21,504 nt of DNA from contig LRSR01010716.1 of the NCBI GenBank assembly GCA_001579985.1, positions 1 to 21,504 of the forward strand. Reading direction: 5' to 3'. How positions within the stretch are numbered: position 1 is the first letter of the stretch; every line of letters begins with the position of its first letter. Source of the stretch: Hypsibius dujardini (lineage: Eukaryota; Tardigrada; Eutardigrada; Parachela; Hypsibiidae). Shown here in pieces: positions 8,401 through 17,856 of this stretch. Both the position numbers and the translations under genes were made by a program. The notes beneath the pieces are model-generated. The model did no database searches. It had not been told where the DNA came from and was given only the letters and a program-made list of their open reading frames with translations.

Positions 8401-10565
8401 ATCATAGCCTCATAAGCGGTAAATCCGCGTTTCACGGACCTTCATGCAGGGATCTGAGAAGAGGAATTTCTTTTGGAAGACACTTCTCAATACTATTGCA
8501 GCTGCATATTAAGTTGTTTTAATGGACTTATATGCAGACAATCAAAATTTCGCTACTGGATGAGACAACTTTGTTTAACACCCGGCATGCATGGCTGACC
8601 TGACTAACTACCAGTACTCCCTCACTGTCGCAGTAGAAGAGTACGTTCTCCCCATCAATGTCCAATACGGTGAGCTGGAGGATCGGGGGAGAGTACGTGA
8701 ACACGGCTGTCGACATGAAGCCCATCAGCTCGACTTCATTTGTCTGAAATAACATCCAAACGGTACTTACGTTACCATAAAATCCAAGGCATGCAAAGAA
8801 AAACGGCACAAATCATTGTATCATGTAAATACATATATTGTATCATGTAAATACAGAATGTCCTAAGGATTGTGTGTATTTGACACCAATGTACACTCAC
8901 CAAAAACGATGTTTGGTCGACGAATGCCTGCAGGAGCCCGGTGACATCGAAGCTGCAAATCACTCTAAAGTTGGGCGGTTTGTCGATTGCTCTCTCGTGG
9001 AAAGCCACATATAAATTCAGCTTATTTGGCAATGCACTTGTTAATCCCACAGCGGCGGCTGTGGCCCGGGAAAAGTACTGCTCCGCCGCCGACTGTTTTC
9101 TTCTTAAGGAACAGAGAAGGCTTGCGATACGCTCAGTTGGGCATTTATTTCTTCCCGCTTTGACGGAGCCGTGGAGAATGGTTTCCCAGCGCGCCGATCG
9201 ATTCCCAGCAGTGACGTGCTCCGTGGTGGTGACGCGAAATGTGTGACCTTTGAAGTTGAAGTCTAAAATGGTTCTATGGATAGCCGTTGGACAGTTGACG
9301 CCGACATCTAGAAGGGGTGCCGGGCCCATCCAAATTATCACGAAGTTAGAAAGGTGTAGGCTGTGTGACTGGCTGCACCGGTAGTGCTTCCAATTGTATT
9401 CCAGGGGATTCGTTTGCATGTGATCGTCATCGGCGAATGATCTGTTTGAACAGCCGTTGCCCTGTTGGTTAAAAGTTAAATGTGTTTTATGTAGAAGATA
9501 GATTGGTCTGGACGTAACACTTCAAAGACATGTGTGATTTCACGGCCAATCTATCAGTGAATATTTTGCACAACAAATAGCCTGACGAAGGGTTTAGTGT
9601 AGTCAGGCATCGGAAGATCCAAAGCTGGAGCTTCTTTCGTCTAAACCTCACTTAGTAATCTCCGGTTAGTTGGCGAAATTCACAGTTATCCCTGCCCTCA
9701 CAATTTTCAGCGAAAAGCATTCTAATGATGAATTTCCGCAGAACATGGAAGCAATAATTATAGATAAGCCTAGCAGTCAAATCCTGCTGGCTTGCAATAA
9801 AGATAACGCAAGGGCAGGCGTTCAGCCACATGCCGACTTCGGATTGATCCGATGCGCTTTTCACTGAATCTATGGTCCATAGAATTTTGTTGTTGGTCAT
9901 CCTAAACCAAGGTCCGAAGCACCTTCGACAATTAAGCACTTTGAAATTGAGCTAGACCTTAACGTTGTAAGAGCGGAACAAACAAAAGGACATTCAGATG
10001 GAGGCGTTCATAAACTTCATACTATGCAATGAGCTGTTTTAAGGTCAGCTTTAAGCTTAATGAGCTGTTTTAAGGTTAGCTTTAAGCTTAGCCGCGGTTA
10101 TCGGGACAAGGGGGCGGGGCGTTATCCAATTTTATTTCAATGGCCGCCACCTTGAGCCAAAATCTGACTTCAATCCCCCCCCCCGCCTCCGCCCCCCGCC
10201 CGCGTACTAGTACCGCGAAAGACGAATAACCCATGACAGCCAAGAGGCTCCATGTTTTGACGTGATTGGACCCATTGTGGGTCAACAATAGAGATATTGA
10301 AACTCACAGTCTCCGTTTCTTGCGGTAGTAATGTTCTCTGCGAGAGTACCGTACTCGCTCCGTCCGGGTAGCACATTTCGATCGTCCCGTTGAGGTGATC
10401 ATACAGGAGCCAGTGTGGGACCCTTGCAAGGGGATACGTCTCCCATGTCCTTGCAGCTTCGTGTCCGGCGACATAAAAATGTATCGCAGTTGCCGTTGAA
10501 AGCGTGGCACGCCAAAGGAGTGCCCAAAAATAGGGCAGTCTTCCCAGATTTGTCGGCTGTTCCAT
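5499..10565 (-). CDS. Plexin-like receptor (sema-PSI-IPT-TM) without cytoplasmic GAP
   Basis: Ten exons join with matching phases: 10565-10308, 9901-9865, 9769-9702, 9461-8901, 8743-8612, 8223-8092, 7917-7817, 7741-7579, 6949-6490, 6091-5499; 834 aa. Exons 7-10 are firm, 4-6 good, 1-3 tentative (exon 2 is 37 bp with a weak GTGAAA donor). Signal peptide ~1-27. The sema propeller spans ~30-395, with MFCGNSSLECFSL near 110 and RVICSFDVTGLLQAF near 290. PSI domain 1 starts at residue 405 with TCGEC and CGWC. A degenerate IPT ends AFRCPVP near 541. PSI 2 is ~585-610 (LSCEDVHSLCQW). An IPT follows at ~640-735 (FHGENLPASLKIVVG). TM is ~767-789 (AGGAAAVFLCGAILAVYLY). The tail is only 45 residues and lacks the RasGAP and Rho-binding regions of canonical plexins. 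Plexins bind semaphorins at the cell surface. This form could bind ligand without GAP signalling; alternative splicing to other 3' exons is not excluded. Confidence 0.82.
7085..7440. mobile_element. MITE-like inverted repeat M1 in a receptor intron
   Basis: Two degenerate inverted arms lie inside the intron between receptor exons 8 and 9. The left arm runs about 7085-7200 (…ggaacggccatttgatcc…) and the right arm about 7325-7440 (…aatggcatttccaagggtgcag…). Solitary arms of the same family occur at 3157-3235 and 15345-15450. There is no ORF, and the exact ends and target duplication are not visible. Confidence 0.6.
10030..10091. repeat. 31 bp tandem duplication
   Basis: Two adjacent 31 bp copies, beginning tgagctgttttaagg, differ at one internal base and at the last base. 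They lie in the first intron of the plexin-like gene. Confidence 0.9.
10174..10204. repeat. Poly-C/poly-G tract
   Basis: A run of 11 C plus shorter C runs lies in the receptor's first intron. Similar tracts occur near 11374, 12208, 12866 and 21294. Confidence 0.8.
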
Positions 10566-10835
10566 TGCCACCCACTATTAAGTTTACGCCCGTTGTTTTC
10601 CCAACCGCAGTTTGACGATATACTGCGTATATGACCGTGCGAAAGGCACTCACAGAGTCCATCGCATCTAATCCAACAAGGCCAAACTCAAGAATCAATA
10701 TAGGTCAAACTAGGTCAACCATTGTCGTTTCAGAGAGCCGTTCTGTAGATTACCACCCCTTTTCTGATATGATGACTAATTTAAATATTGCGACATTTCG
10801 TGCTCTCGCCATTTCCAAAGTTCTCCCGCCTCTTT
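10566..10835. other. 5' flank of the plexin-like gene
   Basis: The minus-strand open frame covering 10399-10698 overlaps exon 1 in another phase and is judged a shadow. No TATA box is evident. There may be 5' UTR here. Confidence 0.4.
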
Positions 10836-11482
10836 CCGGGGAAGGGGTGATTTCTAATTTTTATTGATAAGAAAAACTGCCCTCTCCCATCCCGAAAGGT
10901 CCGTTACGCCTCTGGGGTAAAGGGCAGTAAAGATGCCAATTCCGTATGGCGTAGCCCGTTTGGGGAGACATTAGATAGGACCTTCTGAGTTTTCTGCGAT
11001 GCAATGAGTTTGTTTAGCACATTGTGGGGGCCGGGAAAGACTGTTATCTAAAGAGGAGTTTGCATTTGTCCAACAACTGGTTGTTTCGGGTCGCGGTTTT
11101 GAGGCCTTTTATCAAATGTCAACCTTTGGACCAGCAAAGCGGAGATGAAGAAGCAAGCCGCGCAAATAGAGTACAAGCTGTATATGTATCCTGCTTCCGA
11201 GAGAGGAGAGAAGGTGGCTGATTTCGGATGTTCTATCGCTTGAACTCAATTGCTGAGCGGTGTCGTATTTTGTATAGGCAGTAAACATGCTTGTGATTAT
11301 TGTTACAATTTATACAATAGAAATCAAAATCATGCATTTACAGAAAGCCGAGCGACCTTACGGCGGACACATTCGGGGGGGGGGGGAGGGACTTTAAAAC
11401 TATACATTTGCCCCACTAAGATATCGCGTCCACCTATCCTGCAAATATGAATAATACTCGGCTAATACGAATGAGTGTGGAA
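10836..11482. repeat. Dispersed repeat R1, right copy
   Basis: This is the second copy of R1, same orientation as 31-676. Its last bases (gtgtgga, 11475-11481) are duplicated at 12128 because a hAT-like element is inserted there; the remaining few bases of R1 follow at 12128-12141 (gtgtggagtctct). No ORF is conserved between the copies. Confidence 0.8.
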
Positions 11483-12127
11483 CAGAGCTGTGCCGCTAAA
11501 GGCTCCAGATTTCCGCTACGCTAACGCTAATCGTCGAAAAAATCTGCACCGCTAAAACCGCTAAACCCGCTAATGGTAAATTTTATTAGTCTATAAATCC
11601 ATTTCAGATACCTTTCGCTTAACGCGGCACTGGTAATCTAGCAGATCACTATTTGATATTCCCGAAAACAGATTTTCAAATTTACGGTCATTAGAAGCCT
11701 AAAGCTTTGGTCCAAGCTCTAGCTTGACGCTTTGGGAGCTCTAGACAATGGTGAAAGAAAATATTCTCATAACATTGAGCAGGATCCCTGTGAATAACAA
11801 TGCGCGCGCCAACGTTCACTCGAGATAGCGCTTTGAAAAGTCTAGCTATTTTTACATTTACAAAAAACACTTTTTCATGTTGGACGTATCCCATGGATGA
11901 GCTATTGCGAAGCTAAGCAGTCTCACATGTGACGCGTACTGTTATTTGAATTATTACTTCTTAACGCAACCAGACCGCTAAATCCGCACCGCTAATTTCG
12001 TTGCCGCTACGTCCGCTAATTGGAATCACCGCTACGCTGACGAACTTGACCGCTAACGCTAATCCCGCTAAGCGTAGCGGGTTTAGCGGCCGCTAAAATC
12101 CCCCGCTAAATTAGCGGCACAGCTCTG
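11483..12127. mobile_element. hAT-like non-autonomous element, 645 bp
   Basis: Termini are perfect inverted repeats starting CAGAGCTGTGCCGCTAA. They are flanked by 8 bp duplications gtgtggaa (11475-11482) and gtgtggag (12128-12135), differing at the last base. A CAGAG start and 8 bp duplication are typical of hAT elements. Both subterminal regions are crowded with ccgctaa and its complement (about 11490-11580 and 11970-12120), the pattern of clustered transposase-binding repeats. The interior has no transposase. The R1 copy at 31-676 shows the uninterrupted target. Confidence 0.85.
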
Positions 12128-12141
12128 GTGTGGAGTCTCTA

Positions 12142-12529
12142 TGCTAGAACTGGCAGACGTCTAGCCGGGGAATCCAGACCATATGTGTATCGCTTTAGTC
12201 GAATGAGGGGGGGGGGAGGTCTGTCCTGTGACTGTATTTACAATTACTGTAGTGGAATTTTGAGCATAATAAATTGGTGTATTTTCAGTCTCTCGCAAGC
12301 TGGGAGATTTTGGAAATCCCTAGTATTTTTCAGTCAGTGTTTGTCGGGAGCCTCGCCTATTATACGATGTACCCCGTGGTACGGCACAATACGGTTTATT
12401 GGGTTCCTAATTTTAGGTCAACCGCATTGATTAGGGAATGAAGTTGAAAAAAACGGTTTACGCAGCGTTTGGTCGTCGAAAAGCCATTCCTTTAATTGGA
12501 GTTCAAATATTGATTGGTGGCTGATACCA
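12142..12529. other. Intergenic, poly-G tract only
   Basis: A ten-G run near 12208 is the only distinctive sequence. On the minus strand an ATTAAA (12491-12496) could serve the weak coding exon at 12530-12727. Confidence 0.4.
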
Positions 12530-12727
12530 TCAGGCATTCGTCATATCATCTGCATGTTCTTCCGTGCAGGCATCCGACAGTTGGTCACACGGCCATTTGT
12601 GAAGCCGGACTCCATACTCCGTCCAAGTTTCCGGTCGTTTATCACTTAGACCAACTGATTGTTTGCCGCCCTTCGGCAGATGGTCACACTGTCCCCAATT
12701 GATTATGTAGCTCCGAGGCCTATCCAT
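12530..12727 (-). CDS. Possible terminal exon, unknown protein
   Basis: A 65-residue frame with protein-like composition contains WGQCDHLPKGG, ETWTEYGVRLHKW and CDQLSDACTEEHA, with three cysteines and several Trp, and ends in TGA. An ATTAAA follows 34 bp downstream. I see no convincing partner exon upstream and do not recognise a family; a small secreted cysteine-containing protein or chance are both possible. Confidence 0.22.
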   Translation of the reverse strand: MDRPRSYIINWGQCDHLPKGGKQSVGLSDKRPETWTEYGVRLHKWPCDQLSDACTEEHADDMTNA

Positions 12728-13048
12728 CCTTCATAGTGTAACTTGGTTCGCTCATCTCTCGGCTCGTTTGGTGTTTCACGCAGTCTCTTGCTTGATAGTG
12801 ATGGATTGAAGTCGGCTCGGATGGGATCGCAAGCCAGCTAGAGCAAGGTGGAAAAGTTTTGCCCACCCCCCCCCGCAAGCGAGAGGCAGAGGAGTCCTCG
12901 CCGCACCAACTGTTCATTTTTTCAATGATCCGTCATTCAGACTAACCTTGCCCTTCACCGTATACCACTCTGCTGCTTTTTTTTCCGTCCGATCATCAGG
13001 TTTTAGCATTACCAAACAATCTTATCAAAATAACGATGATTAGTACTC

Positions 13049-13140
13049 TGTCCGACCGTCAGTCCGTCCATCCTTTCGTCGGTCCGTCCATCCGTCCGTC
13101 CATCCATCTATCCGTCTGTCCGTTCACCCATCCGCCCGTC
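13049..13140. repeat. Minisatellite of tccgtccatccg type
   Basis: Tandem degenerate gtccgtccatcc units. A related array lies at 16844-17020. Confidence 0.85.
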
Positions 13141-13759
13141 CAATTTTGAGTCACTATCGGGCACAATCAAGCGGTCAGAACTTCCGTACGGCTGTCGGTT
13201 TAACCACCTTCTCTTCGCTGATCATGCAGACAAGTGCCGCCGAATCGCACATCAAATGTCAAACCCCGCGTTTTCTGTCTTAATGCCAATCATACGATAT
13301 GTCGCCTTTGAAACTTTAAATTTGGTCTGGTGCCCCATAAACATACATAAACCCCGTCATTTGAATTTTCCGTGACCAAAAATTCTGCCACGCTCACAAC
13401 GTAATTTTAAGTATTTCGGCTAAAAATTTGTACGGCAGGATATCGATCCAAAATGAATATATTTTGCTATTTTGTTTGTCCCCCGGTGGTAAAAGACACC
13501 GATCCCGCAAGCGGCGTTGCTACCAAAAACATAACCTGGTCACACAATCACCATATAGCTCCTGTTATGGTTAGGAAGACACAGTTTTCTAGGCTGAAAA
13601 CAAATGAATTTGTGTCAACTAGCGCTGCCACACAAGAACAAATCTCTCGTTGCCGTAGCATCCATATAAGTGCGTTCCCCTATCCCATGCCAACATCTGT
13701 GAAAGAACATTTAAACTAGTGTAACAACATAAGACCATTTACATGAAATCATTTACATG
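13141..13759. other. Intergenic, no supported gene
   Basis: An 88-codon plus-strand frame at 13453-13719 has a decent start context, but no family features, splice signals or poly(A) signal. I leave it uncalled. Confidence 0.4.
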
Positions 13760-14670
13760 AAACCTCACAAGAACATGCACCGCTCTCCCCGTTGAAATCT
13801 TCCACGTTTGATTATCATCATGTATTCCTCTGGTTTATCGGGCAATATATCCATCGAAAAAGGCGGCAATAAACGAGACCTTCCCTTTCTTAAATATTTA
13901 ACAACTGGTTCAAACCGGTAAAGAAGGTGATGTCGACAAGATTCCTGCTCGATTGATTTATATGTATTGTTTTATTCAATATGTCCCTCAAGTCAGCAAT
14001 CCAGCAACCAATCTTATGGCGTCTCCAAGAACTTCACATCGCTCTCTATTTGCAGCAGTGTGTAAATACTTAAAAATGGAAGGTCTCTTTTATTGCCAAT
14101 TTTCTCAACGGATATATTGCCAGATAAAACATGGACGAATTTTATGTGGACAATTAGAAATAGAAGATTTCGCCGGGAAGAGTAGTGCCTGTTCCTTGTT
14201 AGTTTCACAAGAGAATGCTCGCTACTTGTCGCTTTTTCTGCAGCACTTTGAATGTTTCATTTAAAGGCCACAAATATTCCCTGTCGACTGATACCAAAAG
14301 CTAGAACTCAGTTCTAGCAGAGCAAAACCAGTTGAATCGGGCACTCATGTTGCAAACTTAGCAAGCTCCTCCTTGCCATTTGATGTCCATGAGAAACCTT
14401 TGCTTAATTGAACGATTTATGCGGTTAAAAAAGCCGAAACTTCAATGCCTCGGTTGGTTATCGATTGCAATCGTTCTATCAACCAATGTTTCAATTTCCA
14501 CATATATTGACATGGGTAGGAGGAGCTTGCGAAGTTTGAAAACTGTTCACCCGATTCAACTGCTGAACCCTAGTTTTTGGTACCACTCGATAGGGAAATC
14601 CGTACCTCTCAAATGATACCTTCAAACTGTTTTAGAATTGGCGACAAGTAGGGAGCATTCCCTTGCAGAC
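13760..14670. repeat. Nested inverted copies of one unknown repeat
   Basis: Three fragments of the same sequence lie here: plus orientation 13760-13930, minus orientation about 14395-14020, and plus orientation 14518-14670. The first pairs with the inner half of the minus copy (ggcaatatatcc, gagaccttcc) and the third with its outer half (aggaggagcttgc, gcgacaagtag, gagcattc). Aligned frames show some agreement, but indels break them, so coding origin is unresolved. The third fragment ends 16 bp before the dynein-light-chain-like exon's donor. Confidence 0.7.
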
Positions 14671-14686
14671 CGATTTACGAACTTAC

Positions 14687-14971
14687 CGCACTCATTCCGG
14701 CCCTGGCCACCACGCAGAACCATTCCTTGCCCGAGTTCTTCATCTCTCGCTCCTTCAACGCTTCCGTGATTCTCCTTGCAGCGTCGATGTCATTCAGTCC
14801 GGAAACCGGAGACAGCGCGCTCTCTATGACGTACTTGGCGACCCAGACTTCCACCGAACCGTTGGGCGTCCGCCAGTTTTTGTTGGTGGTGTCGGGACTC
14901 CGGGCATGGCCGGTCCCGGACTGCTGGCCGGCCGGCGCCGGCATGTCCGTTAATATGACATGCAGCGACAT
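14687..14971 (-). CDS. Dynein light chain-like protein, first exon only
   Basis: The 95-codon exon starts at ATG 14971 and ends in a canonical donor GCG|GTAAGT (14686-14685). Residues 1-47 form an extension not found in short LC8 proteins. Residues 48-95 resemble the LC8 fold: DIDAARRITEALKEREMK then EWFCVVARAG, comparable to the family's helix 2 and WHCxVGRNFG strand. The rest of the domain must lie in a downstream minus-strand exon, which I could not find among the repeats below 14687, so the gene may be disrupted. LC8-type chains are dimeric hubs in the dynein motor and other complexes. A fragment of this exon is duplicated at 676-798. The assignment rests on motif resemblance. Confidence 0.5.
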
Positions 14972-15344
14972 GACGGTCAGTCAGAATAATTTTTCTAGTT
15001 TCGTCTGAAGAGGTTTTGAATTTTTTTCTCCTTATGCCAACTGACGAATCACGGCTTCAATATAATGAAAAAATAGGAATAACCTGAAATTGTGCTGGCT
15101 CCGCAGGCATGTCAGCTAGAACTGTACGAACTTAAGGACAGTGTGGATCATTCGTGCTTCTATCACAACCGCCGAATAGAGAAAATGCTATCTTCAAGAT
15201 TATAAACTGATTTATAATTTCATTCACTGATTATAAATGGTGTTAAACACCGCGTATCATTCGCCACACGAAGCCTAGTCGCAAAGCAGAAAAGTGGGAT
15301 CAAGACATGTGGTAAAGTTAAACAGGCACGTTTCGAGTACCGGG
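14972..15344. other. 5' flank of the dynein-light-chain-like exon
   Basis: No gene, TATA box or repeat could be supported. Confidence 0.4.
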
Positions 15345-15450
15345 GGTGGAAACTCCCCTGGGAGCGCCCCTGAGGGTCCAGCAGGGGTCTGCACCCCTGA
15401 AACTGCCATTCAATTCAAAATCGTATTCTTAACAAAAATATTCGGCTCTT
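15345..15450. repeat. Solitary arm of dispersed repeat M1
   Basis: This matches the inverted arms at 7085-7440 and the copy at 3157-3235 (blocks tgccattcaattcaaaat, gcaggggtctgcacccctg). Confidence 0.6.
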
Positions 15451-15903
15451 GATGTCTGTCACGCTAAAATCCGCGACCTTTCCTGAACGGAAGTGACAGC
15501 CTCGAGCGCATGAAGAGAACCTTAATGCAAGGTCGAGAGGAACCGTGTAGAAAATAGCACGATCGATCAAGGCGACCTGCAATTAACTGACAAATTTGCT
15601 GATGACTGGAACCCGTGGATTAAGGTCGACTAGCTTTTACTAGTTCACTATGAGTGAACAGCTGACTGAGGAAAGAGCATTAAAGCTTATGACCCACAAT
15701 TTTAGTTTCAATGTTCTGCGGATTAAGCGAAATGATTGAGAATTTTCCCGCATATATTCCGTGATTCCTTTTTTGTCTGGTTTAATGCATGCCCGCGAAA
15801 ATGAAGTTTTAAAGCTGTACGAGACGGTGTCTTTAAAAAGTGGTAGTTAACGATTTCTTCTCCACAACATTTTGTCCCCTTCCCCCTTGCTTTTGGAGCC
15901 CAA
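15451..15903. other. Intergenic, nothing recognised
   Basis: A 29-codon ORF beginning MSEQLTEERALKLM at 15650 has an EF-hand-family-like first few residues, but it ends quickly without a donor site. Nothing else stands out. Confidence 0.4.
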
Positions 15904-15905
15904 TA

Positions 15906-16728
15906 CAGTAAGAGTCCTCTTATTTGCGTACGTCACATGCGCGTTTCTGTTCCGTGCCATGTCTTGGAATAGTTTCGTTATGGGGCAAACATACTGTACT
16001 GTCGCGATTCTAACGGCCGTTTTTTGGCCCTACCAGTAAATTACGACCCCCCGGCCAGCTTGTGTTCAGTGGAATTCACTGTTCTTTTGGCGGACTTAAT
16101 CAATCAATCATACCATCATTTCAAGCAATTTTTTATATCCCATTTGAAAATTGTTAAACCTTATGGAGCTCAATTTTTCTCGAAAATCTTCATTTGTCAC
16201 AACAAGCCCCTTAGCCCTCTTTCCCACTAGCCAAGCGCGAACAGCATCATCGATGGAATCATACTGCGGCTCTCGCGTCTTCTTCTGTGGCGGTTTAGGT
16301 CTGATTCTGCAACGAAAAACCAGGAGCTCCGTTTAAATCAATCAAGCGAGCGAAGGAATTGACAAAACTTACTTCTTTCATTCTTGAATGTTCACCTGCG
16401 AAATCTTTTCATTTAGCGCAGCTGGTTGACGGATAGACCAGACTCATGAAATCGCTCAGTCAAGCGTTGCTTCTCGGTTTCAAAATAATTTTTCCTAGAT
16501 GTTTTCACCATTTTAAAATCAGCTGTTGGAATCAATCAACAATTAACAGGAGTCGTTGCTCTACTCAATCAACAATCAACATAGTTTTGGCTGAACGGAA
16601 TTGAATCCGTGACGTCACACACAATCTTCCACGGGAGGGGGAGGCGGGGCTAAGCCGGCCGTTAGAATTGCGACAGTATAGTAATCAAACGCGCCTGTGA
16701 CGTACGCAAAAGAAGAGGACTTTTACTG
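15906..16728 (-). mobile_element. pogo/Tigger-like DNA transposon relic
   Basis: Inverted termini of ~100 bp begin cagtaagagtcctctt and, from the right end, cagtaaaagtcctctt. They continue through gcgtacgtcaca and attctaacggccg. TA dinucleotides at 15904-15905 and 16729-16730 fit a TA target duplication. The 823 bp body carries remnants of a transposase N-terminus on the minus strand but no DDE domain, so it is an internally deleted, non-autonomous copy. Confidence 0.8.
16108..16511 (-). pseudogene. Transposase N-terminus remnant (pogo HTH + CENP-B HTH)
   Basis: The start at 16511 opens an HTH-like sequence (MVKTSRKNYFETEKQRL and ESGLSVNQL) that hits a stop after 32 codons and continues in another frame (ALNEKISQVN). 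A donor GAA|GTAAGT (16372) and acceptor TTGCAG (exon from 16306) bound a 66 bp intron. The second exon encodes EPQYDSIDDAVRAWLVGKRA, VVTNEDFREKLSSI and FQMGYKKLLEMMV before a TGA. This follows the CENP-B/Tc5-type HTH pattern (W, R.KG, vT, GY..L). The catalytic DDE region is absent. The in-frame stop and frameshift make it a pseudogene. Confidence 0.65.
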
Positions 16729-16843
16729 TAGCACTCCGGCTATTTTACCCTTCCCAAGGGCCAAATAGAAGCCTGGCTATTTTAGCCCTCCCTGTATACC
16801 TCACCAGGGGTTCAAAAAGCCTTGGTATTTTACCCCTCGCATG

Positions 16844-17020
16844 CAGTCCGTTCGTCCGTCCGTTGTCCGCTCAATGTCCGTTTGTTGTCCGTCCGTTGTT
16901 GGTCCGTCCATCTATCCGGCCGGCCGGACAGACAGACTGACAGAGGTCAGATGACTACCATGCTGTTCGTCCGCCTGCCCGTCCATCCATCCGTTCATCC
17001 GTCCTTACCGATGGACGGAC
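16844..17020. repeat. Minisatellite of gtccgtccgttgtccg type
   Basis: Degenerate tandem gtccgtcc units lie on both sides of a ccggccggccgg palindrome (near 16917), with complementary ggacagacaga and ggacggac segments. The array is related to that at 13049-13140. Confidence 0.8.
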
Positions 17021-17453
17021 AAGATTGCCTGACCAAATGTCAATGGCAAGAAAAAAGGGCTTGTCATGTGATAGCATTTTTCAAAACGCGACAGAGTTTT
17101 ATTCTGCTACTGGGCGTCTGCGACGAATAAAAGGAAGATACTTTGTCCGCTCAAACCAGATTATTATTATGTAATTATTACTCATTTTTGCACAGTTCTA
17201 CGATATCATTTGATTAAGAATCTACGCGCCATCAGATTAGGTAACAGTGACGCTCCTCCCAAAGGAAGGACAAATATTATCCACAAAATCTGGAAAACAC
17301 AAATTTATTAACCACGGAATTTATTTCAGCTGACACTCCCGGATGCGCGGTGATCATATTTGCACAAATAAAAAGGCCACTTTATTACGGGAGCGGTTCT
17401 GTAAAAGAACGATACAAGCAGTGCCTCCGTGTAGCAGCTCTCATGACAGGAAC
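17021..17453. other. Intergenic, upstream of GPCR promoter
   Basis: Nothing coding is recognised; the 3' half is presumably upstream regulatory sequence of the GPCR gene. Confidence 0.4.
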
Positions 17454-17463
17454 TTTATATAAG
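17454..17463 (+). promoter_or_regulatory. Candidate TATA box of the GPCR gene
   Basis: tttatataag lies about 400 bp before the GPCR start codon. A 5' UTR intron ending at the acceptor ctgtctttcag (17842) would connect the two. The transcription start is predicted near 17485-17490. Confidence 0.4.
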
Positions 17464-17584
17464 CACGCAAGAGTCTGGAGTTCGCGTGCGGAACTTTCAT
17501 TTATCCCCCTGAGTCGCCGATTAGTCGGTCGTTCCGGGCTATTTAATAAACATCCGTTCATGTATGATGATTCCTCTTTTCCAG

Positions 17585-17610
17585 CCATAAACACATATAT
17601 GTGCTTATGG
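17585..17610. repeat. 26 bp near-perfect palindrome
   Basis: 12 of 13 pairs match; the left half is ccataaacacata. It lies six bases before the next palindrome. Confidence 0.85.
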
Positions 17611-17616
17611 CACATG

Positions 17617-17644
17617 CCCAAATGACAGTATACTGTCATTTGGG
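17617..17644. repeat. Perfect 28 bp palindrome
   Basis: All 14 pairs match with no spacer; the left half is cccaaatgacagta. It lies between the candidate TATA box and the GPCR coding exon. Confidence 0.95.
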
Positions 17645-17856
17645 GTGGTACACAGTTAAATTTGGAAATTATATTAATCTCCACACACTTTTCCACGGAC
17701 ATTTTTATTTCAGTCTGATAAGAACAATTCGTGCCTCAATTCCGAGAGGTCTTGGCGGTATTAAATTTCCGAAAGAATGCTATATAAACAATGTCTTTTG
17801 CGGTGGATTAGATAATGTCGTTTTTCTGTGCCTGTCTTTCAGTTTTTACAAACATA

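Noticed and set aside
8941-9246. 101-codon plus-strand ORF
   Set aside because: It is antisense to receptor exon 4, whose sema-like sequence and splice sites are convincing.
9652-9939. Continuous minus-strand frame NNKILWTIDS... as a sema exon
   Set aside because: Its phase does not fit either neighbour and it has no usable donor; a different frame joins exons 1 to 4 cleanly.
14014-14208. Fragment ISVEKIGNKRDLPFL as a Penelope-type reverse transcriptase remnant
   Set aside because: Resemblance is limited to a few residues, and the inverted copy at 13840 carries an indel that breaks the frame.
15650-15739. Short ORF starting MSEQLTEERALKLM as a first exon of a calmodulin-like gene
   Set aside because: The frame stops after 29 codons with no donor and no EF-hand loop.
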